Below are positions 14,336-28,000 of a stretch of DNA of 64,000 nucleotides, in pieces (position 1 is the stretch's first letter; the number at the start of each line of letters is the position of its first letter). The position numbers and the translations under genes were made by a program. The DNA lies in NCBI RefSeq assembly GCF_901709675.1, contig NC_051106.1, forward strand, positions 5,466,001 through 5,530,000, read 5' to 3'. The notes beneath the pieces were generated by a model. The model ran no database searches and was not told the origin of the DNA. It saw only the letters and a program-made list of their open reading frames with translations. Source of the DNA: Syngnathus acus. Taxonomy: Eukaryota > Chordata > Actinopteri > Syngnathiformes > Syngnathidae.

Positions 14336-17300
14336 AATGCTATGTAAACATGGCCGCCCTCCTCCCTCTGTCTATAAAAGCACCCACCTGTGCAACGTTG
14401 ACAGGTGCGAGTGAAAACAAACCATCATAAAGCAAAACCATCTGGACCCTTTGCTCCCCTTCAGAGCGTCGTCTGTGCCAGTCGCTGCTGGGCCGAGGGA
14501 TGCAGGAGTGGATGATGAGATGTGGGATTGCGGCGTCCGCCTGGAGCCGCTGGAGAAAAGGGAACAGAAGAAGCGAGAGCGGCAGCAGACCCTGGAGGTG
14601 GTCCAACAGGCGCGCTCATCCTCTCAACTGGTGCAAAAGGATTGGTGGTTAGTGGGATAATCCGGCGGCGTGGACGCTTCAGATAGCTGCCTCCACATGT
14701 GTGGAAGGAAGAGGAAAGAATAGTCGCAACACAACGGGAGTCTTAAGCGGTGATGGTGCTCAGCACTGCCAAATTATGTAAACAAATGGAGCACATGGTC
14801 TGGTTTGGAATGTTTTGTGAGTGGGTGATGTTATTTTGGTTTGACTCGTATTCTCTCCTACATGGTAACATATGCAGATCACCTTCAACCAATATTTCCA
14901 CAAAGACCTCCATCTGTTTATTTATTTATACCCCCGTCAGTTCCAATATTCATTCTTTAAAGTGATCATCTATTTATACTATTAGGTGTATATAATATAT
15001 ATAAAATATTGTAAACAATGTTACATTTTTTGTTATGAGAAAAAGAAATGATAAAAGCCCAATTTGGAATATTAGGAAAAAATTGTGTTTTGAAATAGTC
15101 ACAAAATTACAAAATAATAAGAACAAAACGGTTAATAATGTAAATGCTATTTTGGCATGTTAAAAGAAAAAACGTCATTTGAGGAGAATATTTTTTTATT
15201 TGAATTCGCTTTTGCCTCATACCATTTTATCTTTTTCATATAATAGTTTGTCTTAATTCTTACAATCTTACCGCATTATTCTCGTTAGCACCGACGAAAC
15301 CTGCAGGAACATAATGAGCATAAAAAGGCACATATTGAAGATCTGAATAACCAAAGGAAAAAAAAAAATGAGGATCACAAACATATTCATTTAAATATGT
15401 TCTCCCCGGCTCATTAGTTTCTAATCTCTTTGTTTATTCCATCCCTGGCCACAGAGTTAGTTTGAAACCATTTCCTTTCAAGGGCATCATAAGATAATGG
15501 TGGCAGATGGGAAAGATCCAGGGTGGCAGCACGCCTGTTTCCACAGGGTCATCTCTACCATTAGACCACCAACATCAGGTGACGACTGATAGGAAAGCTC
15601 CAGCAAGTGTGTAAGGAATGCGGGAAGGAGCCAAGACTAGCAAGTGTGTGCCAATTCTTCCCATTTGCAAAGTGTAGACAGACTCAATTGAGAAGCAAGG
15701 TAAGATTTGCAAATGGTTGCTTCTGCTAGTTCACTGACAGAATCTAAAATATCTGTTTTGCTAGCTGATGACTATTGCTTCCATATATCTTATATGGCTC
15801 AGTTGCAGCTTCTCACAAAATATGTACATCCTAAATAGATATGCCAATTACACTAATGGGGAAGCAGGAAGTGTGACCAATTCAATTAGCAGGCTTTTCC
15901 TTGTTCCATTTTTCTGCAACACCTCACAGCGTTTGATGGTGACGCACGATAGTGTTTATATGTTTTGTAGCATGTGCTGGAAATTGTTTTGAAGCGATGG
16001 GACACAGCAATGGATGGTTTTGGCAACATGGTGGCTGGTGACTCGTTTTGTTTAAGTTATTGTGATATAAACAAGAAGAATTTGCTCACCAGCTTTTTTG
16101 TACTTGTGCCCAATTTGCAGGATTGTTCCTGTGAGCACTTTGGTCCTGTTTTATTTAGTCCAAATAATATATATTCACTTTCAATGTACAGTATGGTCAT
16201 TTTTAAAATAAATTTTAATTAGCTTAGCTGGTTGTTTTATTTTGGAAGCCACATTTTTGCCAGGAAGAAAAAAGATCTGGCTGCCTGCCCATTCCCATTC
16301 TCCTCTTTCTGTGACTTGCTGGGGCTATTATGACTGTCACTCATGTTCTAACATAAAGGAGCTTATTTGAAAGGGCTCAATGCAAAACTCATATCTTACA
16401 TGAAACAGTCTTGATTTATTTTCCCTTCGCTTTTCTTCCTAAATCTCCCCCCATGTCTGGAATCACGCCTTTCAACATGCAGTCAAAGCAACAGGGAAAT
16501 TCAGTGTGGACGGTTGCCATGGTCCTGCGGCAACCTCCAGCCTTTTCCTTTTCCCTCCAGTCCATATCTGTCCACAGCAGGTGTCGAGTCAAGCTCAAAG
16601 ATAGCTGTGATATTAAAAAAAAAAAAGTATTGGGAACTTTATTTACACTCTGCTCACATAACCGTTATTCATCTTATTTCGGGCAAAGCCGGATGACACA
16701 CTTTATTATCAGCGACTGCTCCGTCTGTGTTTGTAGGTGCACATTCCTCTTTTCTGTCAGCGAGATCTAAAGCTAGTGTTGTCATCCCCAAATCTATAGG
16801 CCGCAAATAAAAAAAGGGTCTTTCTTTGAACGGCTTATTGGTAGTCTGTGTGGGTGAATGATGGTGATGTGTCGGTTGTATCTCAATAAAACCGGTCCAG
16901 TTCTTCACCTATGCTTGTAATTCTTCTCTACCTTCATCGTCTTCCATTCCCAGGTGTGACTGTGAAGACGACACAGAGTCTGGCACACGTTTGAAGAGCG
17001 AGACTGTAGGCGGGGCTTAAACACGACCGGTGTGACCTTGCAAACAGAAGTGTTGAGCTGGTGCCAAAACTTGACACTATGGTTCCCCGTTGTGAGGTCC
17101 AATGTGCCAGCAGCAGCAGGTGCCCTCACACAAGTGGAACTATGGGCTGCCATTCAGAGTCTGATTTGCATTCGAATAGAGCGCACAGGGTAGATGGTCT
17201 TGACTGATTGGCTTAGTTAGCGGTTGAATGATTTGCAGATTTACTGTAGACATCTTTTGAGTGAACAATACCCCTGACACAATAACATCTTGGCTCAAAG

Positions 17301-18453
17301 ATTTAAAAACATCCCATATAGTTCTTTGGCGACCTTTGTGCCTTCAAGATGAAGGAAAGAAAAGCATTAAAAAAAGCAGGAGTGCATTTACACTCAGTCA
17401 TGATTTTGAAGCCATTATTTATGATATAATTTTTATTTCCATCTGATTAAATACGTTTATTAAATTCCATCTATCCAACATGAATCAATATAATTAACCC
17501 CACTAATCTACATTGTGGTTTATTATTGATCAGTTTTTGAAAAATGGCATCCACTAAAATAAAATCAAAATCAATTTGTCTCATGATGGAAATTAAATTT
17601 AAATTTTGTTGTAAACCAACCAGGCATTGACAGGAATACGATTTTACCGTGGTACAACGATACTCATTCGGAGCTCACATAGCTTAACTGGAAATTTCCA
17701 TAATGGCCAAACCTCCCTCTGCGTAGAGATTATCAAAGAACACATGTAGCACTCCTCGAGGCTAACAGGGAAAACATGCATACATCAAGTTAAACATTGG
17801 CGAACACAATTAGCTACCTCATCCCAGTGGTCAGTGGAACAATAAAATCAATAAGAATGTTGTAAAACTACATTGAGCATGCTGGAGTGTTGCGGCAATG
17901 TAAATATAAGGGGAAAACTCAGATGCAGCAATTGGGGTTGCTGATTTTTTTTTTCAGATATTTCTTAAACTATAAAACATATTCCAAATTTTAAAATGAT
18001 AGTGTGAGGGAATGTAAAAGCATAACAGAGTGGAGAAGTCCAAGAGGGCACGCAGATAAACACACAGAGTGAGTGATCCTGGGGTCTTTTCAATTGTTTT
18101 CAATTTCCTTTTACCAACTTCTTCCACATGAAACAGAATAACCTTCCCTGCTTATATAACCTGAATTTGATTACCATATTAACATCCTTAACAGCATGAA
18201 AATAATTTGTGGTGCCATGAGTGTCTTTGGGAGAAGGTCACAGTAATGAAGAGTAGACCACAAACGTGATTTCAGTGTCACTTATTAAACATTCAGTAAT
18301 TGTTTATGTTTGCGTGATTGGAAACGTTAAGAAGAGAACAAAGCTGTCACTTTTTTCTTGTGAGCTAGCTTGAAACGCAATTTTGGTGTACATCAAATCA
18401 ACATTGAACAGCTTCCAGCCCACAAAAACCTTGAGCATTTTTTCAATAATAGT

Positions 18454-18564
18454 TACCGTAAATTTCGGACTATAAGCTGCGACTTTTTTCGCAATTTTTG
18501 AATCACGAGTTTTAGCTGGTGCGCCTTATAGTCCAGTGCGGCTTATAGTCCGAAAATTACGGTA
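18454..18564. mobile_element. Palindromic MITE-like element, copy 1 (short type A)
   Basis: The 111-base copy begins TACCGTAAATTTCGGACTAT and ends in the near-exact reverse complement (ATAGTCCGAAAATTACGGTA). Most of the element folds back on itself. Bordering TA dinucleotides fit insertion at TA, the habit of Tc1/mariner-type elements, but TA could also be part of the repeat. No coding capacity. Confidence 0.85.
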
Positions 18565-18949
18565 TTTTAAAAAAGTTATGTTATCGCATAAAAAAATAAC
18601 AGACAACATAAAGAGCAGTTTTACTGTACAAGGTTTTTGTCTTTGTGCTAATGGTGGCAAGTTTTTAACTGATGCAGAGATGTTGCGTCACAAAAGTGAG
18701 ACAAGACTGTAAACTGACAAGTCATAAAGAGGAGGGAGACCGTTTTTTTCCTTTTCACGTGACTACAAGTGCAACAAGAACCCTCGCCGTGTGTCACGAA
18801 AGCCACCTGCACACAGCGAGGGCACCCCGCCACTGTTTCAACGGGCACGGCGTGCGCACCCCAGCGGGCTCCCAGATAGCGAGCGGCTAAAGAGCTTATT
18901 TCCCCAAATCTCTTTATCCTTTCTCGAACTGTGAGACGTTGACAGAAAG

Positions 18950-19270
18950 TCAGTTAACTCTAGCCAGTGGCAGCTGCATGGGTTTTGCATAATTAATTAT
19001 TTATAGGGAGCCAGACATAGTAATTACCATCCAGATGAATATGATATTCTAATCAGCCAGGCTTTAATTTTAATTGCCCTCCAGCATCTTACTGTCAGTG
19101 CTGGCCTGGCTTGATAAAGGAGAGAGTCTCTAAACACCATTAGACATCTGCTCCGAGAGCATTGCCTCCACTACCCAGCATCCCCATCATCCGCCATAAA
19201 AATCAATACAGGACCGGGCTGTGTGATCTCCCTCATTTTTCTATGGAAAGCTATTTTTTGTCAATGACAA
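18950..19270. promoter_or_regulatory. Candidate conserved enhancer
   Basis: High-complexity sequence holding TTTTGCATAATTAATTATTT, then TAATTACC, GATATTCTAATCAGCC and TTTAATTTTAATTGCCC: a dense set of octamer-like and homeodomain cores. This style is typical of vertebrate developmental enhancers. Conservation was not tested. Confidence 0.4.
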
Positions 19271-20039
19271 AAGCAGAGCGGGGCTTCCAGGGATGGAGCC
19301 TGCTCCCCGGTGATTGATGAGGCCTTTAGGATTTGCTATTCTTTTTCTTTCCTTGTCTTCCTTTTTTTTTAGGGATTTTGGAGTCTCATCTCAATGTACC
19401 ATATGGAAGAGCTTATCAGGCTTTATAGATTCTTTTTTTCCCCATTTTCTCAATGAACTGATTCTTCATATTGGACATTTGGAGAATAGACCGATTTAGA
19501 CTATTTTTATTCGTCGAGAATGGGCAATAGGGCTGCATGAAACGAAAACCTAAAATACTTTTTAGATTAAATTATTGTTGATTCTTTTGATTATTGTACA
19601 TTGAATTGCTGTGGCTAACCAAAACTGGGAATTGCAAAATAACATGGAATAATATTATGGCTGTGCATCTCAAAGTTCATCAACCTCAGTGACTTCGGCC
19701 ATTGCGAGGTTCAATTTCCTGAAAGTACCTTTCAAATACGCAATAACTTATTTAAGCAGTTTTGCTTCTTGTTTGATTTAAACTCTCTAACTTTTCAGAT
19801 GAAAAGTAATCGAAGGCACTTGTTTGAGTCCTTGGCTCTCATCCAAGCCGACCGTTGTTTCTCATTATCATTGCGCATTCACAGAGCAAAGCAACACACT
19901 CCTCTGCTTCTCGCCTTGGCTCAAGGTGTTTTGATCTCCACACATTGCCAAGAAGGTCTTCAGATGTCTAGCTCTCCACACGCCCAAAGTTTGAATTTCA
20001 TTAAAGAGTCTTTCTGCTCCCTCGGCTGCGAGGAACAAA

Positions 20040-20480
20040 GCATGAGTCGGACTCAATGGTAATCCTGCCTGCGAGGCGCCGGTGTCAAAGGTCGCTCGTC
20101 GCCAGCTGATGAATCCTGTGGTCGGGGTTGGAAAAGGGGATGGCGAGATGGTGGGTAGGGGAGGGAGGGGTGGCGGCAGAGGGGCTTCGCAGGTTATCCG
20201 GGGAGAATCTAATGAGGAGGAGAAGAGGAGCCATGCTGCTGAGGCTGAGCTGCGGGGAAACCTCAATACAGAAAGCAGCAGTAGAGGAAAAAAAAAGGCA
20301 CAACATGAAAAAATAAGAGAGCAAGACGTAAGGCGCAATCAGAGGTTGCAATCTATGCTGTTGTATGAGAGCCACTTAGCGCCTCAGGACAAGCCCTCGG
20401 CTAATAAAGCTAAAAAGTTGCCGGGTGCTCTGACCTTGCTTTAGAAAGCAAAATCCCCTAACAAGGACATGCTGGATAGC
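20040..20480. promoter_or_regulatory. GC-rich non-repetitive block, possible regulatory or lncRNA sequence
   Basis: Long frames overlap on both strands (20082-20444 plus; 20338-19868 minus). They are purine/pyrimidine-biased and have no recognisable domain, so coding is unlikely. The right part, with GGCTAATAAAGCTAAAAAGT, looks unique and enhancer-like. Confidence 0.25.
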
Positions 20481-20559
20481 CAGGAAAAAACTTTTCTCCA
20501 GAGTAAAACACTCATTCCTTGAATGTTTCATACACTCTGCTTTCATTATAACTGAGAGC

Positions 20560-21070
20560 CTTGGCTGACTAAGTCAAGCAAACTGTTTGGCTCCCGATAC
20601 ATTAAAAGGAAGGATTAGACAGTGTCGGACACGGAAGCCGACTTTTCAAATGTGCTCATTGCATGATTAGTAATAGACTGTGAAATGTCTAACTCAATTA
20701 TATAAGGAGCTTTCATAGTAATGAGATTTTTGAATGCAAGAGCATCAGTCAGTTTTGTTTCGTCAGCGTCAAACAAATGCTTTGGAGGATGTTACACATT
20801 TTGAAGTGGTTTCATCATGTGTTTCTCTTTAAACACTACAAAAAGTCCATCGTCTCATAGAACCGCCATGTTTGGATTAGCTCATCTCTCGGCCTCCTCG
20901 GAGCTTTGATTGGACATTAAAGTATGCGCTGGCTTTCATATAAGCAGAGTCAATGGGGTTCAGCCACAATGACCCGTTTCTTACATTTCATTAAATGACT
21001 CATTATCTCTCTGTATGTGAATTCACCGAAGCCTTAATGTGCCTTATTTATGGAAGACGACCGAAAAGCC
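20560..21070. promoter_or_regulatory. Candidate conserved enhancer
   Basis: Unique sequence with TGCATGATTAGTAATAGACT, CAATTATATAAGG, GCTTTGATTGGACATTAAAG (TCF-like CTTTGAT) and TTTCATTAAATGACTCATTA. No gene signature. Confidence 0.35.
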
Positions 21071-22079
21071 CTCCCTCCCACCAGACAATAAATTGATTCA
21101 GCATGTGGAAAATAAAATATTCTGCCAATTTAGGGAGCGTTCATTAATCAGTGTCTATATATTTGTATGGGTTCTTTCCATCCTGCTTAAATTGCTGAAC
21201 TCATTGTTTGGGTACTGTGGTTCATTACCGGGTTGAGGTGGATGATGGAGGTGCTAGCATTGCTGAAGCATGGCGTCATCAAGATAAAACTTCCTCAAGT
21301 TGCTTTTGAGTCCTTAGAGGTGAAAAGAGTTCTGCCTTAATATTGTAGATAATTTGTGGCATGATGATTTTTTAAGGAGGCTGGGGATTTTCCACTGGAT
21401 CAATATTAATAACATCTTCCACAAACCATTTGAACAAGGTGCCAGATTTATTCATGAATCACTACCTGTTGTCGGATGGACAAAGGCCAGTCGGGAGAAT
21501 ACATCAGTGAAGCGAGTGACCACTCGGCTGGGGATCCACGTGTATGGCCTTAACATGCGTGTCACACTTTGTTTTCTCGGAGACCTTTAACACACCCGAG
21601 TGAACATGCCAAAGCAAATCTGTGTGAATTGGCCCAGTACTCCAACATGAATCCAAGGCAGGGGTGACCAGCCATTCTAAATGAAGCCCTCAGAGACCAC
21701 TCACCCAGAGAGAAGAAGAAAAAAAAAAAGGGACTAGGAAGAAGCTGCAGCGAAAGAGATGAAGTAAATGGAATGCCAATAAAATACTCCAAGGATGTAA
21801 ACATGCATACACTGTAACATTTTAGCGATAACGATCTATTTATAGTGGAAGGACTTAAAAGCTATAAGTGGTCCCGGCTCTCACACACACAAATTATTTC
21901 CTAGCTGTCTTAAAATATTAACAGCAGCTGGTTCACTGAGTGTGAATCCTGAGCAAAACATAAAGTTCAGCAAACAGTCATCGAACGTTTGTTTTCGGGT
22001 CTGACCCCTTGAGCATTGGGCTCTATTGTGTTCAGAATAGTTCAAAACTACAAAGTATTTTTTTTAACTTCCAATTGCT

Positions 22080-22560
22080 GCATTTAGGGGAGCCACTGAT
22101 TACTAATCATTCTTATTAGCATACGATGATAAGTCTAATGTGCCTGCAGGCTAATCCTCTTTGCTGCTCAATTCTGGATAACAGACAATTTTTTTTAGCT
22201 TTTAATCCATTAATGAAATTTGTTTGCTCATTGACTTGAATCATAAGCATAATTATAGAGATGAATATATCGTTTTCAGCTATATGAAACGATATGTAAT
22301 GTACATAAGGATTTCTTTTAATAGGAATTAGAGACGGTGATGTGTCATTAATTGATATGATTTTTTTTGGCACATTGGCTTACAGTGCAAAACGCATTCT
22401 TGAGGCTGCATTAAATTTGACATAAAAGTGCAGGTTGACATCCGCGTGATAATTCCAAATATGAACACTTTGCAGTGGTTTGCATGTCATGTTAAAAAGA
22501 GGGACGCCGGCTCATGATTTATGCAAATGGTTGGCCCATTACTGTGCCATCTCACACGCA
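22080..22560. promoter_or_regulatory. Candidate conserved enhancer
   Basis: Repeated ATTA cores (GATTACTAATCATTCTTATT, CATTAATGAAATTTG, CATTAATTGATATG) and an octamer-like ATTTATGCAAAT at 22517-22528. No open frame of note and no repeat character. Confidence 0.4.
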
Positions 22561-24632
22561 AGACGGGCAAAGGTGGACGAGTTTAACCGTTCTAAATTAC
22601 ATTGCTAGGACCTTCAGATGACACCCTCAATGCAAGTACAATTTTACCGGTCAGCACTTTGAAATCATTACCACTGTTTAGTGCCTAATGCACACGTTAA
22701 TTATGCATGAAAAAGATCTACCCAGATATAGACTTTTACCATTTTTTTAGTTCTATTGTTAAGGATACGACAAACTTTGGAAAATGGGTGTTTTTCTTCA
22801 GTCGTCCCCTGTGTGTTAGAAAAAAAAAAAAAAGAGTGCTCGCTTTGTGATTTGAGGCCATCTTTTGGCACTTATTTCCAGCATTGGAGATTTGTGAAGG
22901 CGGTGGCGGCTCAGTGGCTGCGGATCACAAACACAAGTAGTCATCGCACACAAACCACTGTCAGCTCTCATCACTCCCCGAGACCCCGAGGGCTGGCATG
23001 TGCATGTGAGCGAGGTGCATACTTTGCGCGCCTCCGTCCTGATAGCCACCCTTGAGGCACCTTTCATCCAGAGATGTGCTATCTGCTATTTTCAGCCTCC
23101 CTTTTTTTTTTTATTAGTGAGCGCTGCAACCATCAAGTAGCACTAGATTGGAGGAAGTGAGAGTGGCATCAAATAAATCGGTTCCACAAGCATTTCCTCA
23201 CACCTATTACAGTACTCCGGCTGACCGGCCAGCACGGTTTCAAGTTAATGGAGGGTTTCCGCCGCACTGACTCCTGGGAAACACACTAAGAAAAACAAAC
23301 ATGTTGCATGCGTTTATATTTTTGTGTGAAAACCACAGAGGGAGCTGATTTGTGAGGATTTCATTTTATTTTGGTGACAGGTTGTTATTTTCATACAATC
23401 ACGTCAACACCGCGGGACACAAAGCTTCGACGATCCCTTTAAGTGCTTAACGGCGAGAATTCCTTCAATTCTTCCCATCTCACACTCATCCCCTCCTGGG
23501 ATGATAATCCTCCTGCATGTTTAACATTCCGAATCCCTCGACACAAGTGGAATGAGTTCACAATCCTTGAACCTGAAATCCAAAGCTATAAGGTGCGCTA
23601 ATGGCAATTTCCTCCAACCCGTCCCCTTAGTGCAACCCTCGGTGAAAGACGGCATCAATATTACAGCAAGCGGCACTTTGGGCCACAATGCTGCCTGTAA
23701 GCGTACAAGACAGCTTTCACATCTGATTATGACCTCTCATAAGTAGCGCTTGGCGCGTCTCGCCAACCCCTGCCCCCGAAACACCGCTTAGGGCTACGGA
23801 GGCGTTCATATGGCCCCAATCTCTCCATGTCAGAATGGCAGCAGGGTAATCACCGTTGACAGAGCTGTCCGTCTGAGTAGCCCTTCGTGCTGCCTGTCTG
23901 AGTGGCCGCCGTGGATATTTCTCAATCTCCACAATAGGCCCGAGGTCTATTGCCACTCTGCCAACCATCCTCCTCCTCATCAGCACGTAAACCCCCATCC
24001 TCCTGCTCCCTGTTGTTCACCTGGGAGAAATAGGGAGGGACAATGATGAGTTTCTTGTCCCAAGGCTGCCTGCAGGGATCCATGGATAGTGTGACGGTGT
24101 CACGCAACCCGTCTAGGCTTCTGGGAGAATCCTTGACACGCACACATAGCAAGTAGACGGGCTCTTTTGTCACATTGGGATGCGCGCAGTGCAGCGGTGG
24201 GCCTCGTAAGAGTGTTTGGTAATCATGTCATATAGGAAACGTCTATGAGAGAGGTGGCCGGTGTCACCGGGGAGGGGTGGACGTTCATTCTTCTACGTCC
24301 TCCTTTGAATTCATCCACAGATGTCCATCACTCATGCAGACACACACAAATACATGGACGCCCCTCAAGGAGAAAGAACACTTATCCATTCAGTCCACTC
24401 TATTCCATCCAATCGTTGTTGTGATTCACTCGGGAACTCAATTTCATTCAGGATACTGTTTGTGTGTTACTGTTTTGAATCTAGGGACCTGACACCAGCG
24501 TTTCTGAAACACTCTAATGTTCTTGCTAGCTAAAGATTCATTTCCATGACAATTGTACAGTTTTGAAAGGGATGGCCAGGAGTTAAAATCACTTTTTAAA
24601 AAAACATCAGCTGTGGGTTTGGAATACAAGAC

Positions 24633-25025
24633 TACCGTATTTTCCGCACTATAAGGCGCACCGGATTATAAGGCGCACCTTCATAGAATAGCCCATTTTA
24701 AAGCTTTGTCCATATATAAGGCGCACCGGATTATAAAGCGCATAGAATAAATAACTCAACGTTGCTCAAACGTTAATGCAATCACAATATAGTAACACTC
24801 GAAATAGTGAAAACAATAACAATATATCAAGAACTCAATGTTGCTCAAACGTTAATATCACACAACACACAAAATAAACACGTAAAGCTTACCTTAATAA
24901 ATTAGTCCTCATCCACAAATCCATATTGGTCCATGTGTAAAGCGCATCAGATTATAAGGCGCACTGTCGGCTTTTGAGAAAATTGGAGGTTTTTAGGTGC
25001 GCCTTATAGTGCGGAAAATACGGTA
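24633..25025 (-). mobile_element. Palindromic MITE-like element, copy 2 (type B, 393 bases)
   Basis: Ends are TACCGTATTTTCCGCACTAT and ATAGTGCGGAAAATACGGTA, perfect inverted repeats over at least 20 bases. The sub-terminal domains match copies at 36421 and 49207 in the opposite orientation, with the shared CAAAAGCCGACAGTGCGCC block present here as its complement near the right end. The core is unique and contains a 25-base near-duplicate, AACTCAACGTTGCTCAAACG at 24753 and its partner at 24832. No open frame. Confidence 0.9.
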
Positions 25026-28000
25026 GTCGTATTTGCTGTGGGTTGAGGATTTGTGTTGGTAGTGATTGGGGCGTCATCCATTATTTTACACCTCCGTTCG
25101 TTGTTTGACAACTCCAACATTAACATGAAATCACAATTTCATACAGAAAGCCGTACCACTGCGCCTCAGGCAAGCACACTTAAATCCCCACCTCGTCCTA
25201 CGTGCCACATAAATAGTTAACAGTCAAACACTTCCTGCAAACTTTGGAGCAATTTCCACATGCTTCTTGTCATGCTCCTGTCACACTCTTTAGACACAAG
25301 AATGTAATATTAATACCCAGCCACTTTTTTCATCGCTACCATGACTCCCGTGTTTTTTTTTCCTCCCCGGCCCCGCTCCATTCGACCTGTCAGGCCGAAC
25401 CTTCATCTTAGCCCGGTGCGAAGCATTTGTGCGTGACATGTGCCAAACAGCAATGGCCTGTCAGCATCCTCTGCCTGTCTGTCACCGAGTAATTGGCACA
25501 CATGTAATATGAGCAGACACATGCAGGTGGTTGCCCCCGCCTCTATGCTACCTTTCCCTCCCCGGTTCGGAACCCCGGGGGGCCCGTTTAAAAAGAAGTC
25601 CTGCGGCGGCAGGCTGCTTGTGTGTATACATTATGGGCAATATCCTGCACACCTTCTCAAACTTTTAGTGCCAAAATAAAACGTAATTGGCCGTCTGGTG
25701 TTGAGGTGGAATGGCTTGCATTCATTTAACGTGCAGGGAAGTTTCTTCTGTGTTGAAAAAAAATATGTTGAATATGTTTTGTTTATTTGACAGATGGCAT
25801 TTGTTCTGTGCTCTTTCTAAGCGGGTACCTCCCGCAGTATGCCAGACTTAAAATTCAGCAGCATCTGCGCTCCAGCAGGGGTGTTAGTCACGGTGCGATA
25901 GCCAAATCCCAAACAGGTTGTAAATGGTGGTCCGCCTTTCTTTCCCTTCCGTCTACATCCCTCTCGCCCTTTGCAAACTTGACTTGCCAGTGTACAGAGA
26001 TTTGCTGGAGCCTTCTTATGGGGGCTGCTTACCTGCCAAACATGAGGCAGAGTCACTCACTGTGACTTGAAGATTGCCCCCTAAGTCTCCAACAATGTCC
26101 CACACCAGTCAGGTTTAATCTCCTCTTTGCTTGATTTCACCCAATTTACTGATTTTAAAAAAAGTCTTGCAAGAGGTGGAGGACACCCTGGACTAGTCCC
26201 CAGTCCACTGTAGATCACATATAGACACTCACATTAAAACCTATGCATAATTTAGATATTTTGTTAATCTTTACATTGGCGAGTGTTGAACCCAAATTTT
26301 CTTGACCGTGATGCGGTTTGTTTGTTTGTTTGAGCAGCTAGCTTCAGAACAGTCCTGTTTCCTATCGTCACCCAAATTGTTAGCATGCAAGTGGTGCAGA
26401 ATATAAAAACGATGTTTATAATCGTGACTAAAGATATTTTGTTTATATTAGACTACGTGGTTAAATGTGTTTACTAAATCACACATCCAGTGACGTGTTT
26501 TTGTCACGTAGAGGCACGTACTTCTTCCCCCGTGTGCTGCCAGAGAAATAAAATGATGTCATTAGTTGTGAGAAGATGCACAAACAACTTCAAGTTTTGT
26601 AGAGTTTCACCATATGCATTCTAAAAGTTGAGTTATTGATTTGGGGCATGAGTAATTTATGACATTTTCCTCTGGCTCAACAACTAAACTCCTAAAAAGG
26701 AGCTTAAGTCTATTGATTTGAATCAACTTTAGCCTTTTATTTCCATAAGCAATTCTTGAGTTGACCATTTTGGACTCACAATATATATCCCACGTATTTT
26801 TTATGGATTACACGACGCAGCCTGACTTCCAGGCAAGCGAGTAGAAGCATACATGGCGCTTAGCTCTTGTGAAGACCAAACCTCTCATTAGTATGTAAAC
26901 AGGACTGCAGCGGGTCAAAACAACGAGACCCGGTGGACTTGTACTCAGAATAACGTGGCCTTGAGACTCTTGCACTGACAGACATCGCCAGCCCAGGAGC
27001 TGTGCGAGCCAGACCGCCAGCCTCCCCGCTGACTCCATCCGGCAATCAGCAACGTTGCGAGGCCGCCCAGAGGTCAACACATGATCTTATCAAACCGCCT
27101 CCCAGTAGCCACCAGAGTGTTCACATCTTCTTAAGTAAATTGTGTGTGCGCAAGTCACTAAGTGCTCTTCCATCCTGACACTGTGGTGACCTCTGGAGGC
27201 ATGGATGCCAATTTCCCCCTCTTCTTTTTTATTTTTTTTAATTTAAATCTTGTCTTCCCCCTCATCTGTGGTAGTCTCATGCACTGGCTGCTTGCAACTC
27301 ATTTCATCATGCTTTATATATGGAAATTGTTCCATCGCCACGTTCGGAAAGGGAAGAACAAGATTCCAGTGGAGCACAGGGCGAAGGAAGCAAGGCAAAT
27401 AACTCCGATAGCATGATAAAGTAGAATTTACCAACCTTTGTGCATTCTAACAATATTGGACCATACTATTATTTAATCTGGCAGGGTTGCTGCACCCAGC
27501 TTTTCAAATAATACAATTTAGACATTCACACATTCCCATTTAGAAAATGTCTTTATACGGGTTGACCCTGACTAGCTTTTCCTCAAATTTCCATTTATAT
27601 CGACCTCGGGGGAATGGTTGGCTTTTGTGTCTGCGTACTGTACGGCATAGTGGAACTCAAAGTCTGAATCAAGTAGCCTGATTCAACTTTTCCCAGGGGT
27701 TCCACGCTACTGAGGAGGGATTATTGCCAATACATTCCTGGATCTCAGGGGACCTCACTGTGACATCCTATATGTGAAAATGGTTTTCCAAACTTTAAAA
27801 AAAAAGAAGAAATAGAGACACGCTGCCTGACTGTGAATAGGAAGAGGATAGTAAAATTCTACGGTGCAAAGAATTCCATCATCTGGCATCATCATCTGTT
27901 TTTATTCCACTTTCTTTAGATCTGCTGTATCATTAAATATTTCACGCACCTTTCCACTTTCCACACGCCCAATATCGATTCATTTGGCCAATCAAAACGG

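Larger units (their letters stand above)
7016..18453. other. Gene-free stretch
   Basis: No gene I can support. It contains the G16 run, a CTT tract, the 8636 half-site repeat and the 14090 block. A GC-rich segment at 14340-14660 with TATAAAAG at 14373-14380 precedes a 69-codon Lys/Arg/Glu-rich frame at 14451-14660. About 15000-15250 is strongly AT-rich with nothing recognisable. Confidence 0.55.
18565..24632. other. Gene-free stretch rich in enhancer-like blocks
   Basis: Holds the candidate regulatory blocks listed separately, and more unique sequence at about 22660-22720 (CGTTAATTATGCATG) and 23400-23760. No exon with flanking splice signals and protein-like content was found. Confidence 0.55.

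Noticed and set aside
19868-20444. Overlapping 156- and 120-codon frames on opposite strands
   Set aside because: Both are compositionally biased, lack known domains and have no splice context; they come from GC-rich sequence free of stops by chance.
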